Shown: positions 1-12,322 of the stretch, piece by piece
How positions within the stretch are numbered: the stretch's first letter is position 1
Layout of the letters: each line of letters starts with the position of its first letter
DNA from: Croceivirga sp.
GTDB lineage: Bacteria > Bacteroidota > Bacteroidia > Flavobacteriales > Flavobacteriaceae
Assembly: GCA_028284285.1 (NCBI GenBank)
Contig: JANQSA010000002.1
Location: forward strand, 35,086 to 99,085
DNA length: 64,000 bases
Direction of reading: 5' to 3'
The notes under the pieces: generated by a model
Database searches by the model: none
What the model saw: only the letters and a program-made list of their open reading frames with translations
Told to the model about the DNA's origin: nothing
Program-made: the position numbers and the translations under genes

Positions 1-1346
1 TTAAACAAGGATTTACCTTTGATATTGGTCCCAGCTGGTATTGGATGCCTGATATTTTTGAAAAGTTTTTCGCGGATTTTGGTAAAAAAACATCGGATTT
101 TTACAGCCTGGAGAAACTGGATCCCGCGTATAAGATATTCTTCAAAGACGATATTTTAACCATCAGGGACACTCTGGATAAAATATGTGATGAATTTGAG
201 CGAATAGAAGCAGGAAGTAGCACCTATTTAAGAGCCTTTATCAGCAAAGCCCAGGAGAATTACGATATTGCCATCAATAAAATTGTGCTAAAACCAGGGC
301 TTTCACCATTGGAACTGGTAACCAAAGAAACTGTTCTTAGAGTAGATCAATTTTTTAAGTCCATCAGTCAGGAAGTACGTAAAAAGTTCAAAAATCCAAA
401 GCTGATCTCCACTTTGGAATTTCCGGTACTTTTCCTAGGGGCCAAACCCAATAAAACACCGTCTTTTTACAGTTTTATGAACTATGCGGATTTTGGCCTG
501 GGTACCTGGCATCCCAAAGGCGGTATGTATGAAATCATAAAGGCTATGAAAAGCCTTGCCCTGGAACTGGGAGTAACCATAATCACTAACAGCCCGGTTG
601 AAAAAATTGAGGTAGAAAACGGAAAGGTTAGCGGGGTTATCGCAAAGGGGAAAAGTTTTGCAACGGATATTGTTATCAGCGGAGCGGATTATCATCACTC
701 CGAGACGCTCCTGGACAAACCCTACCGGCAATACTCGGAAGCGTATTGGAACAAAAAAACCTATGCGCCGTCTTCGCTTTTGTTTTATGTAGGTTTTAGC
801 AAAAAACTCAAGAATGTAGAACACCATAATCTCTTTTTTGATACCAATTTTGATGTACATTCCTCCGAGATATACGATCATCCGCAATGGCCCACAGATC
901 CATTGTTCTATGCTAACTTTCCTTCGGTCACCGACAAGAGCATGGCACCGGAAGGATGTGAAACAGGATTTTTTCTTATCCCCATAGCACCCGGTCTGGA
1001 AGATACTCCCGAACTGAGGAAACAGTATTTTGACATTATCATCAATCGCTTCGAACAGCGCACGGGTCAGACCGTATTAAACGCTATATTGTTTACTGAA
1101 AGTTTTTGTGTAAACGATTTTGTGGAGGAGTACAACTCCTTTAAAGGAAATGCCTATGGAATGGCTAATACGCTGGCGCAGACTGCGTTTCTTAGGCCCA
1201 GTCTTAAAAGTAAGAAAGTGGAAAACCTTTATTTTACAGGACAGCTTACGGTGCCAGGTCCCGGAGTTCCACCTTCATTGATTTCGGGGAAATTGGTTGC
1301 AGAATTGACCATCAAAAAAAACTTGCAAAATGAAAACCATATTTGA
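1..1346 (+). CDS. crtI: Phytoene desaturase, 5' end missing at window edge
   Basis: Desaturates phytoene to lycopene at the membrane. The reading frame is open from base 3 with no start, so the gene begins before the window; the first visible residues (KQGFTFDIGPSWYWMPDIF) are the CrtI motif that follows the N-terminal FAD-binding segment, so roughly 40-50 residues including GxGxxG are missing. The C-terminal amino-oxidase motif is intact (YFTGQLTVPGPGVPPSLISG). The 3' end overlaps crtB by 17 bp, which indicates translational coupling. The paralogue at 2619-4094 is more divergent. Assignment as CrtI rather than CrtD rests on its place directly before crtB and on family resemblance. Confidence 0.9.
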   Translation, partial: KQGFTFDIGPSWYWMPDIFEKFFADFGKKTSDFYSLEKLDPAYKIFFKDDILTIRDTLDKICDEFERIEAGSSTYLRAFISKAQENYDIAINKIVLKPGLSPLELVTKETVLRVDQFFKSISQEVRKKFKNPKLISTLEFPVLFLGAKPNKTPSFYSFMNYADFGLGTWHPKGGMYEIIKAMKSLALELGVTIITNSPVEKIEVENGKVSGVIAKGKSFATDIVISGADYHHSETLLDKPYRQYSEAYWNKKTYAPSSLLFYVGFSKKLKNVEHHNLFFDTNFDVHSSEIYDHPQWPTDPLFYANFPSVTDKSMAPEGCETGFFLIPIAPGLEDTPELRKQYFDIIINRFEQRTGQTVLNAILFTESFCVNDFVEEYNSFKGNAYGMANTLAQTAFLRPSLKSKKVENLYFTGQLTVPGPGVPPSLISGKLVAELTIKKNLQNENHI

Positions 1347-2169
1347 CCACGTTTCCTATTCCTGTAGCAAGATGGTTACGGAATCCTACAGCACCTCATT
1401 CTCATTAGCCACCAGAATGTTGGGTAGTTCCATACGGAGCGACATCTACAACATTTATGGTTTTGTCCGTTTCGCAGATGAAATTGTAGATACTTTTCAC
1501 GATTACGATAAGGAACTGCTGTTTGAGAATTTTGAAAAAGAGCTGTATCGTTCCCTGGAGCATAGAATTAGCTTAAATCCCGTCCTCAATTCTTTTCAGC
1601 ATACCTACTGGAGGTATAATATTCCATTACATCTTGTAGAAGCCTTTATGAAAAGTATGCGAATGGACCTCTCAAAAAAAGAATACAAAACCAATGCGGA
1701 ATACAAGGAATACATTTACGGGTCTGCGGATGTTGTAGGCTTAATGTGCCTTTGTGTTTTTGTAAACGGAGATGAAAAAAAATATGAAGCCCTTAAGGAA
1801 TCTGCCATGGCATTAGGATCGGCATTCCAGAAAGTTAATTTTCTCCGCGACCTAAAAGCGGATTACGAGCTTTTAGAACGCTCCTATTTCCCAAATACCA
1901 ATTTGCTGGAATTGGATGAAGTATCCAAAAAACGCATTGTAGATGAAATTGAATCTGATTTTGCACAAGGCTATTCCGGGATAGAAAAATTACCCCCTGA
2001 GGCGAAGTTTGGGGTGTACACGGCATTTAAATACTACAAAAAGCTGTTGGACAAATTAAAAAAGACCCCTCCTCTAGAAATCAGGAACACACGAATTCGT
2101 GTTCCTAACTATCAAAAATTTGGCCTTTTAGCCAGATCATATGTCAACTATAAGCTACATTTGGTGTAG
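1330..2169 (+). CDS. crtB: Phytoene synthase (squalene/phytoene synthase family)
   Basis: Condenses two geranylgeranyl diphosphates to phytoene, the first committed carotenoid step. 279 residues, usual for bacterial CrtB. Both Mg-diphosphate motifs are visible: FADEIVD near residue 50 and FQKVNFLRDLKADYE near residue 165-180. The start overlaps crtI by 17 bp and the stop is one base before the likely crtZ start, so crtI-crtB-crtZ-crtD-cruF reads as one transcript. The substrate synthase (crtE) is not in this window. Confidence 0.95.
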   Translation: MKTIFDHVSYSCSKMVTESYSTSFSLATRMLGSSIRSDIYNIYGFVRFADEIVDTFHDYDKELLFENFEKELYRSLEHRISLNPVLNSFQHTYWRYNIPLHLVEAFMKSMRMDLSKKEYKTNAEYKEYIYGSADVVGLMCLCVFVNGDEKKYEALKESAMALGSAFQKVNFLRDLKADYELLERSYFPNTNLLELDEVSKKRIVDEIESDFAQGYSGIEKLPPEAKFGVYTAFKYYKKLLDKLKKTPPLEIRNTRIRVPNYQKFGLLARSYVNYKLHLV

Positions 2170-2170
2170 T

Positions 2171-4721
<2,551 letters not shown>

Positions 4722-4732
<11 letters not shown>

Positions 4733-5432
4733 ATTGGGGAAGCGGATTTTTCCCTTCCCAAGTCCCAACGGATTTGTAAGGTTGAAACCGTGAGAAAAGC
4801 TCTTCACTGTACCAGTTCAAATTCCGTGTCATCTTTATGGCTTGGGTATGCGCTTTCGACTGATACGCAAAACTGTCCAGAAATCGTTTGTCCTTCCAAA
4901 CACTGAAGGTAGCCATTTGCTTTACCGGTACTTCCCCGATTCCTTTGGTATAGAGCAACCCGGGGTTATCCCATAAGTTTTCCTGGGAACTGGGTACATA
5001 CCTCCAGAACCTTACCAGAAGCCTGGTCTTAATGGTAGCCCGGGTAATTACCGCCAGGTACGGGTTGTTCTTTTCAAGTGTAGCACTAGGCTCAAAGGGA
5101 TTGGCGCCTCCCCATTGACCTCTACTCATGATTTGCTTCAAATATAACACCCAGTGCTCTGCTGATCTTGTTTTGTAATTGCCAAAGACCGAAGCACTCT
5201 TAAAGAAAGCGTCTGCGTCAGCTTCACGGTCCCAAACCTGAAGAATAGCATAGACCCCCCAGTCCGGCAGAGGATTAAACCTGTTTTTCCCGCTACCCAA
5301 AAGTTTATAGAACTGCTGGCCAGGGATCCTTTGTAACTTTTTATGCGCAAATTGCATCATCCCAAATGCCCATAGCCTGGAAATAAACGAATCAAACCTA
5401 AAAAAGCTTATGGTAGTAATTTGTTGACTCAT
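4722..5432 (-). CDS. CrtA-like carotenoid monooxygenase (spheroidene monooxygenase family)
   Basis: 236 residues, the size of bacterial CrtA. Recognisable family blocks: FGMMQFAHKKLQRIPGQQF, then a LLGSG-K-RFNPLPDWGVYAI segment, a VRFWRYVP segment and a C-terminal GIGEVPVKQMATFSVWKD...HTQAIKMTR...WYSEELFSRF. CrtA enzymes oxygenate C-2 of acyclic carotenoid ends, so beside cruF and crtD it is a candidate for C-2' oxygenation of the psi end (for example the 2'-OH of myxol). That role is inference. The start is ATG 5432, ATGA-coupled to the upstream thioredoxin-like gene; an in-frame ATG at 5480 lies inside that gene. Confidence 0.8.
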
Positions 5433-5998
5433 CCCTGTAGTAATTCCGATAACAACTGCCGTATACCGGATGAATTCCAATTGGCCGAACCGACTTCTTC
5501 CACAACTATTTCCCCATCCCTGGAAAGGATATACGTAGTAGGTAAGCTAGCGCTTTGCAAAGGGGCTGGTGGCTTACCATATTCAAAATATACGGGAAGA
5601 TCATATTCCTGCTCACTTAAAAACGCCAATACCTTTTCCTTTTCATCCCTGGCTACAAAAACAAATGCAACTTTGTCCCCAAAATCCTGGTAGAGGGTAT
5701 TTAGGCTTGGCATTTCAGCAACACAGGGCGCGCACCAGGTTGCCCAATAGTTAATTACAACTACTTTTCCTGCTACAGATTCCAGAGAAAAGGTTGCACC
5801 ATTTCTATCCTTAACCTGCCAATTGAAATCATCCAGAACGGTTCTTTCATCAATAGATACCGTTTGGGGAGAAAGTGAAAGCCAGCGCGTAAGATGCACC
5901 CGAAATTGGAATCCCACAGGAGTAAACACGATTATCCCGATAATCAAAATCCATAGGACATCTCTGATCTGACTCCGTTTTAATGACCACTTTTTCAT
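5429..5998 (-). CDS. TlpA/ResA-like membrane-anchored thioredoxin-fold protein
   Basis: 189 residues: N-terminal membrane anchor (about residues 13-32), then a periplasmic AhpC/TSA-thioredoxin domain with the active site YWATWCAPCVAEMPSL near residue 86-100 and the cis-Pro loop ASLPTTYILS. Likely a thiol-disulfide oxidoreductase. Overlaps the upstream paralogue and the downstream crtA-like gene by ATGA junctions at both ends, so all three should be co-translated. The link to carotenoid oxygenation is suggested only by operon structure. Confidence 0.9.
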   Translation of the reverse strand: MKKWSLKRSQIRDVLWILIIGIIVFTPVGFQFRVHLTRWLSLSPQTVSIDERTVLDDFNWQVKDRNGATFSLESVAGKVVVINYWATWCAPCVAEMPSLNTLYQDFGDKVAFVFVARDEKEKVLAFLSEQEYDLPVYFEYGKPPAPLQSASLPTTYILSRDGEIVVEEVGSANWNSSGIRQLLSELLQG

Positions 5999-6552
5999 TC
6001 CGCAAGTAAGTCGTCCAGAACCTCGTGCACCTTACGCGTATCCCAATCTGCTATACCCTCTTTTTCAATGACAATATAGCCTTGTTTGTCAATGAGGTAC
6101 GAGAAAGGAGGTTCGGGTATCTCCAGGGGCGCCCGATCCCCTATGATCAAATACGTAACCGGAAAAGAAAATTCATGTTTGACCATAAACTCTTCTACCG
6201 GAGGCCGATTTTCATTGGTAATGATATAGAAGTCTATTTTCCCTTGATATTTGTCGTACAGGGATTGAATGCTGCTCAATTCTGCCTCGGAAGGTAGCCG
6301 CCAGGAAGCCCAAAAGTTAATAAAAACCACCCTGCCCCTGGATTTTTCAAAATTGAAAAAATTCCATGCTTCATCCTTCAAACGCCAGTTATAGTCCGGG
6401 AGCTGCCTTCTTTCGGAGGTTTCAATTACCGGAGGGGCAAAAGAAAACAAGCGGTTGAGAAGAATCTTTCCGTAATACCCCAGGGGAGTCACAAAAAAGG
6501 ATAACACAAAAAGGATGAGCAGCACATTAAGTAAGGTCTTCCTCTTGGCCAT
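5995..6552 (-). CDS. TlpA-like thioredoxin-fold protein lacking the CxxC motif
   Basis: 185 residues, paralogue of the next gene in the operon: same anchor (about residues 8-28), same extracytoplasmic layout, same C-terminal ADWDTRKV/ANWNSSGI-type ending. The active-site stretch reads FINFWASWRLPSEAEL, so both catalytic cysteines are gone (R and S at their places) while the cis-Pro region PEPPFSYLID is kept. It therefore cannot be a classical disulfide oxidoreductase and may bind or scaffold its partner. First gene of the three-gene operon ending in the crtA-like gene. Confidence 0.87.
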   Translation of the reverse strand: MAKRKTLLNVLLILFVLSFFVTPLGYYGKILLNRLFSFAPPVIETSERRQLPDYNWRLKDEAWNFFNFEKSRGRVVFINFWASWRLPSEAELSSIQSLYDKYQGKIDFYIITNENRPPVEEFMVKHEFSFPVTYLIIGDRAPLEIPEPPFSYLIDKQGYIVIEKEGIADWDTRKVHEVLDDLLAE

Positions 6553-6570
6553 ATCAATATTCTTTTTTAC

Positions 6571-6602
6571 AAAAAAACTCCTGAAAATCAGGAGTTTTTT
6601 GT
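6571..6602 (-). terminator. Rho-independent terminator after aconitase
   Basis: Perfect 8-bp stem ACTCCTGA/TCAGGAGT with an AAA loop, flanked by A-tract and T-tract so it could work both ways. It lies between the aconitase stop and the start of the thioredoxin-like operon, so on the - strand it ends aconitase transcripts. Confidence 0.85.
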
Positions 6603-6618
6603 GGTCTTTTGAAAGAAA

Positions 6619-8889
6619 TCATGCGTTTTCTTTCTTGATGACATTTAATGCCGATCCTTCTTTGAACCACCCTATCTGGGCCTCGTTATAACTATGATTC
6701 GCTGTGATCATATCTTTATTACCATCTGAATGCACTACTTCTATGGTCAATGGTTTACCCGGGGCAAATTCCGTAATGTCCATGAAGTTGAACGTATCAT
6801 CCTCCTGAATCACGTCATAATCGTTTTCATTGACAAAGGTAAGTGCCAGCATCCCTTGCTTTTTCAGGTTAGTCTCATGAATCCTGGCAAAAGACTTTAC
6901 CAAAACCGCAGCTACCCCTAAATGTCTTGGCTGCATGGCGGCGTGTTCTCTTGAAGAACCTTCCCCGTAGTTATGATCCCCAACCACAATGGTTTTAATC
7001 CCATTAGCTTTGTATTCTCGCTGTGTATCAGGGACCGCCCCGTACTCTCCGGTGAGTTGGTTCTTAATAAAGTTAGTCTTCTGATTAAAAGCATTTACAG
7101 CACCTATTAGGGTATTGTTTGCAATATTATCAAGATGTCCCCGATACCGCAACCAGGGCCCTGCCATGGATATATGATCTGTGGTACACTTACCAAAGGC
7201 TTTTATCAGCAATTTCATTCCTTTCAGACTTTCCGGGCTAATCGGTTCAAAAGGCGCCAATAATTGCAGGCGTTGCGAATCCGGAGCCACAATAACGGTG
7301 ACGTCGCTGCCATTTTCGCTTGGGGCGACAAATCCGGCGTCTTCTACGTCAAATCCTTCCGGTGGCAATTCATAGCCTCGAGGTTCATCAAGCATTACTT
7401 CTTCGCCATCCTCGTTTATAAGCTTATCGGTCACGGGATTAAAATCCAATCGGCCGGCAATGGCGATAGCCGTGACTAATTCGGGAGAACCCACAAAGGC
7501 TAAAGTATTAGGATTGCCATCTGCACGTTTGGCAAAATTCCGGTTAAAGGAATGGACTATGGTATTCCTGGGCCCGTTGGCAGCCTTGTCGCCATAACGA
7601 TCCCACATCCCAATACAAGGTCCGCAGGCATTGGCAAAAACCGTAGCCCCAATGGAATTGAAGGTATCAATAAAACCATCCCGTTCTATGGTATATCGTA
7701 CCTGCTCCGAACCGGGGGTAATGGTGAATTTCGATTTTGTTTTGAGGTTTTTCTCAGCTACCTGTTCCGCCAAAGAAGCCGCTCTGGAAATATCCTCATA
7801 AGAAGAATTGGTACAGGATCCAATGAGCCCAACTTCTACATTCAACGGCCAATCATTTGTTTTTGCTGCCTCGCTCATCTCGGATATGGGAGTAGCCAGA
7901 TCAGGCGTAAATGGTCCGTTTAGGTGAGGTTCCAATGTATCCAAATCTATCTCGATCAACTGATCAAAATACTCTTCCGGATGGTCATACACTTCAGGGT
8001 CCGCTGTTAAATAATCTTTAACCGCAAGTGCGGCATCTGCCACATCTGCCCTATCGGTTCCGCGTAAATACCGATCCATAGATTCATCGTATCCAAAAGT
8101 TGAGGTTGTAGCGCCTACCTCGGCTCCCATATTGCATATTGTCCCTTTTCCGGTGCACGACATGGCTAAGGCTCCCTCACCGAAGTACTCGATAATTGCT
8201 CCGGTACCGCCCTTAACCGTAAGAATTTCGGCAACTTTTAAAATGACATCTTTAGGAGCCGTCCATCCGGAAAGTTTCCCTTTTAGCTTTACGCCTATCA
8301 TTTGCGGGAATTTCAACTCCCAGGCCATTCCTGCCATAACATCAACGGCATCCGCTCCACCGACGCCTATAGCTACCATCCCCAAACCTCCGGCATTTAC
8401 CGTATGGGAGTCCGTACCTATCATCATCCCTCCGGGAAAGGCATAGTTTTCCAACACCACCTGATGTATAATTCCTGCTCCGGGTTTCCAAAATCCTATA
8501 CCGTATTTGTTGGATACGGATTCCAAAAAATCAAAGACCTCATTACTAGTTTCATTAGCGCGCTTTAAATCAGCTTCCGCTCCTACCTTGGCTTGTATCA
8601 AATGATCACAATGTACTGTAGTAGGGACGGCTACCTTTGGCTTCCCTGCATGCATGAACTGTAAGAGTGCCATTTGTGCAGTAGCATCCTGGCAAGCCAC
8701 CCTGTCCGGGGCAAAATCGACATAATCCTTGCCTCTTTCAAATACCTGGCTGGGCACCCCTTCCCAAAGATGGGAATACAGGATTTTCTCCGCCAGGGTC
8801 ATTGGTCTACCCAATAGCTCTCGCGCCTTATCTACACGTTCTGCCATGCGGGAATACACCGCCTTTATCATATCTATATCAAAAGCCAT
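6619..8889 (-). CDS. acn: Aconitate hydratase
   Basis: TCA-cycle enzyme isomerising citrate and isocitrate with a [4Fe-4S] cluster. 756 residues, the length of the mitochondrial-type aconitase used by Bacteroidota. Cluster cysteines are visible in [12 protein letters not shown] (near residue 358) and [12 protein letters not shown] (near residue 420). Also visible are the substrate loop [16 protein letters not shown] and the swivel-domain motif [19 protein letters not shown]. Monocistronic: a Bacteroidota-like -7 box lies upstream and a terminator follows. Confidence 0.97.
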   Translation of the reverse strand: MAFDIDMIKAVYSRMAERVDKARELLGRPMTLAEKILYSHLWEGVPSQVFERGKDYVDFAPDRVACQDATAQMALLQFMHAGKPKVAVPTTVHCDHLIQAKVGAEADLKRANETSNEVFDFLESVSNKYGIGFWKPGAGIIHQVVLENYAFPGGMMIGTDSHTVNAGGLGMVAIGVGGADAVDVMAGMAWELKFPQMIGVKLKGKLSGWTAPKDVILKVAEILTVKGGTGAIIEYFGEGALAMSCTGKGTICNMGAEVGATTSTFGYDESMDRYLRGTDRADVADAALAVKDYLTADPEVYDHPEEYFDQLIEIDLDTLEPHLNGPFTPDLATPISEMSEAAKTNDWPLNVEVGLIGSCTNSSYEDISRAASLAEQVAEKNLKTKSKFTITPGSEQVRYTIERDGFIDTFNSIGATVFANACGPCIGMWDRYGDKAANGPRNTIVHSFNRNFAKRADGNPNTLAFVGSPELVTAIAIAGRLDFNPVTDKLINEDGEEVMLDEPRGYELPPEGFDVEDAGFVAPSENGSDVTVIVAPDSQRLQLLAPFEPISPESLKGMKLLIKAFGKCTTDHISMAGPWLRYRGHLDNIANNTLIGAVNAFNQKTNFIKNQLTGEYGAVPDTQREYKANGIKTIVVGDHNYGEGSSREHAAMQPRHLGVAAVLVKSFARIHETNLKKQGMLALTFVNENDYDVIQEDDTFNFMDITEFAPGKPLTIEVVHSDGNKDMITANHSYNEAQIGWFKEGSALNVIKKENA

Positions 8890-8937
8890 ATTGAAAACTA
8901 TTTAACGAATTTTGAATTTTCGTAAAAATACGAAACC

Positions 8938-8945
8938 CAAAGGTA
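8938..8945 (-). promoter_or_regulatory. Candidate -7 box upstream of aconitase
   Basis: On the - strand this reads TACCTTTG, a full match to the Bacteroidota -7 consensus TAnnTTTG, about 50 bp before the aconitase ATG. No clear TTG is found 17-23 bp upstream, so only the -7 element is supported. Confidence 0.4.
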
Positions 8946-8990
8946 TTATTCCGTATGAATCATTGCGAAAAAAGCAGTAAACGCCGGATA

Positions 8991-9947
8991 TTACTTCAGC
9001 AATTCGGAAATGAGATCATCTTCTGAAATCCCTTCGGCCTCCGCCTTATAATTCTTTAGGATACGATGTCTGAGAATGCCGTGGGCCACAGCCTGAATGT
9101 CCTCGATATCCGGAGCATATTTTCCATGGATTACACAATGGGCCTTGGCCGCCAGGACCAAATTTTGTGAGGCTCTGGGACCCGCTCCCCAGTCGACATA
9201 ATCTTTGATGAAATCCGGGGCGGTTTCCAGGTTAGGCCTAGTCTTGTTAACTAATCGTACGGTATAGTCCACCACATTATCCGCTATGGGAATTCTTCGG
9301 ATCAATTGCTGGACCTCCCGGATGGCATCTGCGCTGAATAGCGTATTCAGAATGGTAGAATCATCTGATGTAGTGGATTTTACTACTTGAATTTCTTCTT
9401 CAATACTGGGATAATCCAATTTAATGGCAAACATAAACCGATCCAACTGCGCTTCCGGCAAAGGGTAGGTTCCCTCTTGCTCAATGGGGTTTTGGGTGGC
9501 CAGCACAAAATAGGGTAACTCTAATTTATACCGGTGTCCCGCTACCGTGACCGCTCGTTCCTGCATAGCTTCTAAAAGCGCTGCTTGTGTTTTAGGTGGG
9601 GTACGGTTTATTTCATCGGCAAGAATAATATTAGCAAAAACCGGGCCTTTAATAAACTGAAAATTACGGTCCTTATCCAACACTTCACTTCCCAAAATAT
9701 CACTGGGCATAAGATCCGGAGTAAATTGAATACGTTTAAAATCCAATCCAAGGGTTTGGGCAATGGTATTTACCATTAGCGTTTTAGCAAGCCCCGGTAC
9801 GCCAATTAACAAGGAATGTCCTCCGGTATATATGGAGAGCAAGATCTGCTCTATTACTTTTTCCTGGCCTATAATAACCTTGGCAATCTCTTTTCCAAGT
9901 GCATGATGTTTTTGAACGAGATCTTGGACAGCTTTTACATCTGACAT
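8991..9947 (-). CDS. MoxR-family AAA+ ATPase
   Basis: 318 residues. Walker A LLIGVPGLAKTLMVN (near residue 50), Walker B IILADEINRTPPKTQAALLEAMQE (near residue 110), sensor-1 region FVLATQNPIEQEGTYPLPEAQ and the MoxR-typical DRFMFAIKLDYP. MoxR proteins act as chaperone-like ATPases, usually beside DUF58 and von Willebrand proteins. Here none follow; instead it is the last gene of an operon with two SurA-like proteins, three bases after the middle gene. This points to an envelope quality-control role, by inference. Confidence 0.93.
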   Translation of the reverse strand: MSDVKAVQDLVQKHHALGKEIAKVIIGQEKVIEQILLSIYTGGHSLLIGVPGLAKTLMVNTIAQTLGLDFKRIQFTPDLMPSDILGSEVLDKDRNFQFIKGPVFANIILADEINRTPPKTQAALLEAMQERAVTVAGHRYKLELPYFVLATQNPIEQEGTYPLPEAQLDRFMFAIKLDYPSIEEEIQVVKSTTSDDSTILNTLFSADAIREVQQLIRRIPIADNVVDYTVRLVNKTRPNLETAPDFIKDYVDWGAGPRASQNLVLAAKAHCVIHGKYAPDIEDIQAVAHGILRHRILKNYKAEAEGISEDDLISELLK

Positions 9948-9950
9948 TTC

Positions 9951-11342
9951 CTACAGTTTTAGCCAATTATTTGCAAAATCACAGCCCTTATTCTCGTTAT
10001 CCACATGAATATAGGTGTCTTCTATTTTTTCTTTTATCCATTTTGTTACCTCCTTGTACTGTTTGTCCCGAAGCGCCAGCTCTTGTATTTTTAAGTAGTC
10101 CCTCGCAAAGTCTGCCTTGTGTTCGTCGTAACGGTTGGTAATTTGCATGACTTTAAATTTAGGCGGCCCGCCACGGGGATCATCCTCCCGAATAGGCCTG
10201 GATATCTCTCCATCCTTTAGGTTACGCACCTGGTTGTACAGGGAAGGGTCCATTTTGGTCAGTTCAAATTTGGAGTCAAAATTGATGGGGTTTCTGAGCA
10301 ATCCGCCGTCAAATTTCGTTTCTTTTTCATCAGAAAAATTACGTGCTGCTTCGGCAAAAGTGTATTTTCCATCAAGTACTTGTTGCCGTATGGTATCCAG
10401 CTCTTTGGATGCTTCTTCCAACGCACTATCCTGAATCTCCGGAATGAGCAGGATATGCCTAAGATCCAATTCCTGCCCTCTGATTTTCTCAACTTTAATG
10501 ATATGGTAACCAAATGGTGACTCGAATGGTTCTGATATTTCCCCTTCCTGAAGGCTAAAGGCTACATCTTTGAACTCTTTTACAAAGGGTGTTTCTCGGG
10601 TCATGCTGTAGAAACCGCCATTGGGTCTGGAGGCATCATCCCGGGTATAAAGAATGGCCTTTACTTTAAAACTGGCGTCGTTTTCTTCAACATCCTGTTT
10701 AATTGCTTTTAACCGGTCTATGACCTTCTGCTTTTCTTCTTCCGAAGGCTGCGGTTGTTTTACAATCTGAGAAATCTCCAATTCTGCCCCAAAAACCGGC
10801 CTTTCCTCTTCGGGAATGCTGTAGAAAAACTGTCGCACTTCTTCCGGAGTTACTTCAATATTCTCCACAATTTTAGCTTGCATCTTTTCGGACAACATGC
10901 GCAACTTATTAATTTCATAAAGTTCCGCTTTGAAATCTTCCAGGTCTGTCTTTTTGTAGTACTTCAACATCTTTTCCACACTGCCAATTTGCGCTGCCAA
11001 TTGTTGAATTTGACGGTCGGATGTACTATTTACCTGTTCATCGGATACTAAAAGGCTGTCCTGTACCGCCTGATGTGCATACAATCTGTCCTCCATTAAT
11101 TTTCCCAGGAGTTGGCAGTGGCTGACGTCCTCCGTGGAGGCGCCCTGAGTTTTCAGATCAATCAGCGTTTTTTCAATATCGGAATCCAGAATCACGTAGT
11201 CCCCAATTACCGCCGCAATTCCATCCAATTTGAACATTTCCCTGGAACTTGTAGAATCCAATACGGCCATATCGCCCTGGGCGAATATTCCTCCGTAAAA
11301 AGCAAAAACAACAGCGGCTAAAATATTATTCCTTAGGTGCAT
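9951..11342 (-). CDS. SurA-like periplasmic peptidylprolyl isomerase
   Basis: About 463 residues from ATG 11342: signal peptide MHLRNNILAAVVFAFYGGIFAQ, an N-terminal SurA_N-like helical region (DGIAAVIGDYVILDSDIEKTL), then two parvulin domains. The first has a GGFYSMTRETPFVKEFKDVAFSL...ISEPFESPFGYHIIKVE pattern and the second is near residues 285-390 (LDLRHILLIP...FDGGLLRNP). Assists outer-membrane protein folding. An upstream ATG at 11375 would put 11 polar residues before the signal peptide. The start overlaps the preceding gene by 17 bp. Confidence 0.88.
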   Translation of the reverse strand: MHLRNNILAAVVFAFYGGIFAQGDMAVLDSTSSREMFKLDGIAAVIGDYVILDSDIEKTLIDLKTQGASTEDVSHCQLLGKLMEDRLYAHQAVQDSLLVSDEQVNSTSDRQIQQLAAQIGSVEKMLKYYKKTDLEDFKAELYEINKLRMLSEKMQAKIVENIEVTPEEVRQFFYSIPEEERPVFGAELEISQIVKQPQPSEEEKQKVIDRLKAIKQDVEENDASFKVKAILYTRDDASRPNGGFYSMTRETPFVKEFKDVAFSLQEGEISEPFESPFGYHIIKVEKIRGQELDLRHILLIPEIQDSALEEASKELDTIRQQVLDGKYTFAEAARNFSDEKETKFDGGLLRNPINFDSKFELTKMDPSLYNQVRNLKDGEISRPIREDDPRGGPPKFKVMQITNRYDEHKADFARDYLKIQELALRDKQYKEVTKWIKEKIEDTYIHVDNENKGCDFANNWLKL

Positions 11343-12207
11343 ATACTTCAAAATCATTTTTTTGTATGGCCTCATCTATAATTTCGGTCTCCAACTTTTT
11401 AATCCGTTGCAGCCTTCTTCTGTTTAAAATAATTTGTTTGATTTTGGGTTCAATGAAGGATAAAGGCGCCACATCATTCACTTCTAAAACATTGGTTACC
11501 TTTCCCAAATATACCCCCAAGCTATCTTGTAATTCAAAAAATTGTGATTTCTTTAAGTACCGGTCCTGGTTAGAAAAATCAATTGGAGGAATCTCATTCA
11601 TAACCCGGGAAGCCCTCACCCAAATGGAATCGTTAAAATGCAGCTTCTTGAATTGAACCGCAATGGAATCCAGAAAAACCTTATCCGTTTCCTCAAATGA
11701 CCTTAATTTTTGCTCTACTTCCTCCTGATTTAAAAAGGGCTGAGGAAGCACCACAAAGCGCAATTGTACCAATTTTTCATCCAGTATAAAATTGTTCTGC
11801 TGCTTTTCATAAAATTCACGCAATTGCTCCTGGCTAATGGTGGTATCCAGGGATTGCTGCACCAGAAGTTCCAAATACGCCGTGGTATACAATTCCGTCT
11901 TATAATCGTTTACAAGTCGATCAAAGGCAGCCAGTTTGTCCTCGGGAAGATTTATTTTGGATTTGGACAACAGCAATTGTTTTGATGCCCATCTGTTGAT
12001 ATAATTCACTACAAAGGCTGCACTGTCATTGGGAGTAATATCCTTAGCAATAAATGGGGTGATATCTTCTTGGTATAAATAGGTTTCGCCAACACGAGCC
12101 AGTGCTACCTTGTCTTCCGTACCATTAAAAAAGGCTTCACACGAAACCAATACCCCTAAGATCAAAAGGAAACATCCTTTGAATATGTTGTTCTTTTTCA
12201 GAAACAT
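11326..12207 (-). CDS. Lipoprotein related to SurA-type isomerases, no parvulin domain seen
   Basis: 293 residues with a lipoprotein signal ending in a VLVSC lipobox (Cys near residue 23). The rest is helical and charged, with a SurA_N-like pattern (VARVGETYLYQEDI-type segment, TTISQEQLREFYEKQQNNF) but no recognisable parvulin active-site block. First gene of the operon with the SurA-like isomerase and MoxR ATPase, so probably an inner-membrane or outer-membrane-anchored folding partner. Function beyond that is unknown. Confidence 0.75.
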   Translation of the reverse strand: MFLKKNNIFKGCFLLILGVLVSCEAFFNGTEDKVALARVGETYLYQEDITPFIAKDITPNDSAAFVVNYINRWASKQLLLSKSKINLPEDKLAAFDRLVNDYKTELYTTAYLELLVQQSLDTTISQEQLREFYEKQQNNFILDEKLVQLRFVVLPQPFLNQEEVEQKLRSFEETDKVFLDSIAVQFKKLHFNDSIWVRASRVMNEIPPIDFSNQDRYLKKSQFFELQDSLGVYLGKVTNVLEVNDVAPLSFIEPKIKQIILNRRRLQRIKKLETEIIDEAIQKNDFEVYAPKE

Positions 12208-12211
12208 TGCG

Positions 12212-12241
12212 CAAAAATAACAATTCCTTAAAGTGGAGCAA
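12212..12241 (-). promoter_or_regulatory. Bacteroidota sigma-ABfr type promoter for the SurA/MoxR operon
   Basis: Reads TTG, 19 bases, TATTTTTG on the - strand, matching the TTG-N17-23-TAnnTTTG consensus exactly. The -7 box ends only 5 bp before the start codon at 12207, so the transcript would have almost no leader, or the true start is slightly downstream. Confidence 0.65.
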
Positions 12242-12322
12242 TGTCCTCGGATAGCATTAACAGATTTTTAGTCTCCACTGTAAATCAATATCTTAGTAAG
12301 CACTAACAAAAACCAACTGAAA

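Noticed and set aside
435..887. 150-codon open frame on the - strand inside crtI
   Set aside because: Antisense shadow of a well-supported gene; the coding signal belongs to crtI.
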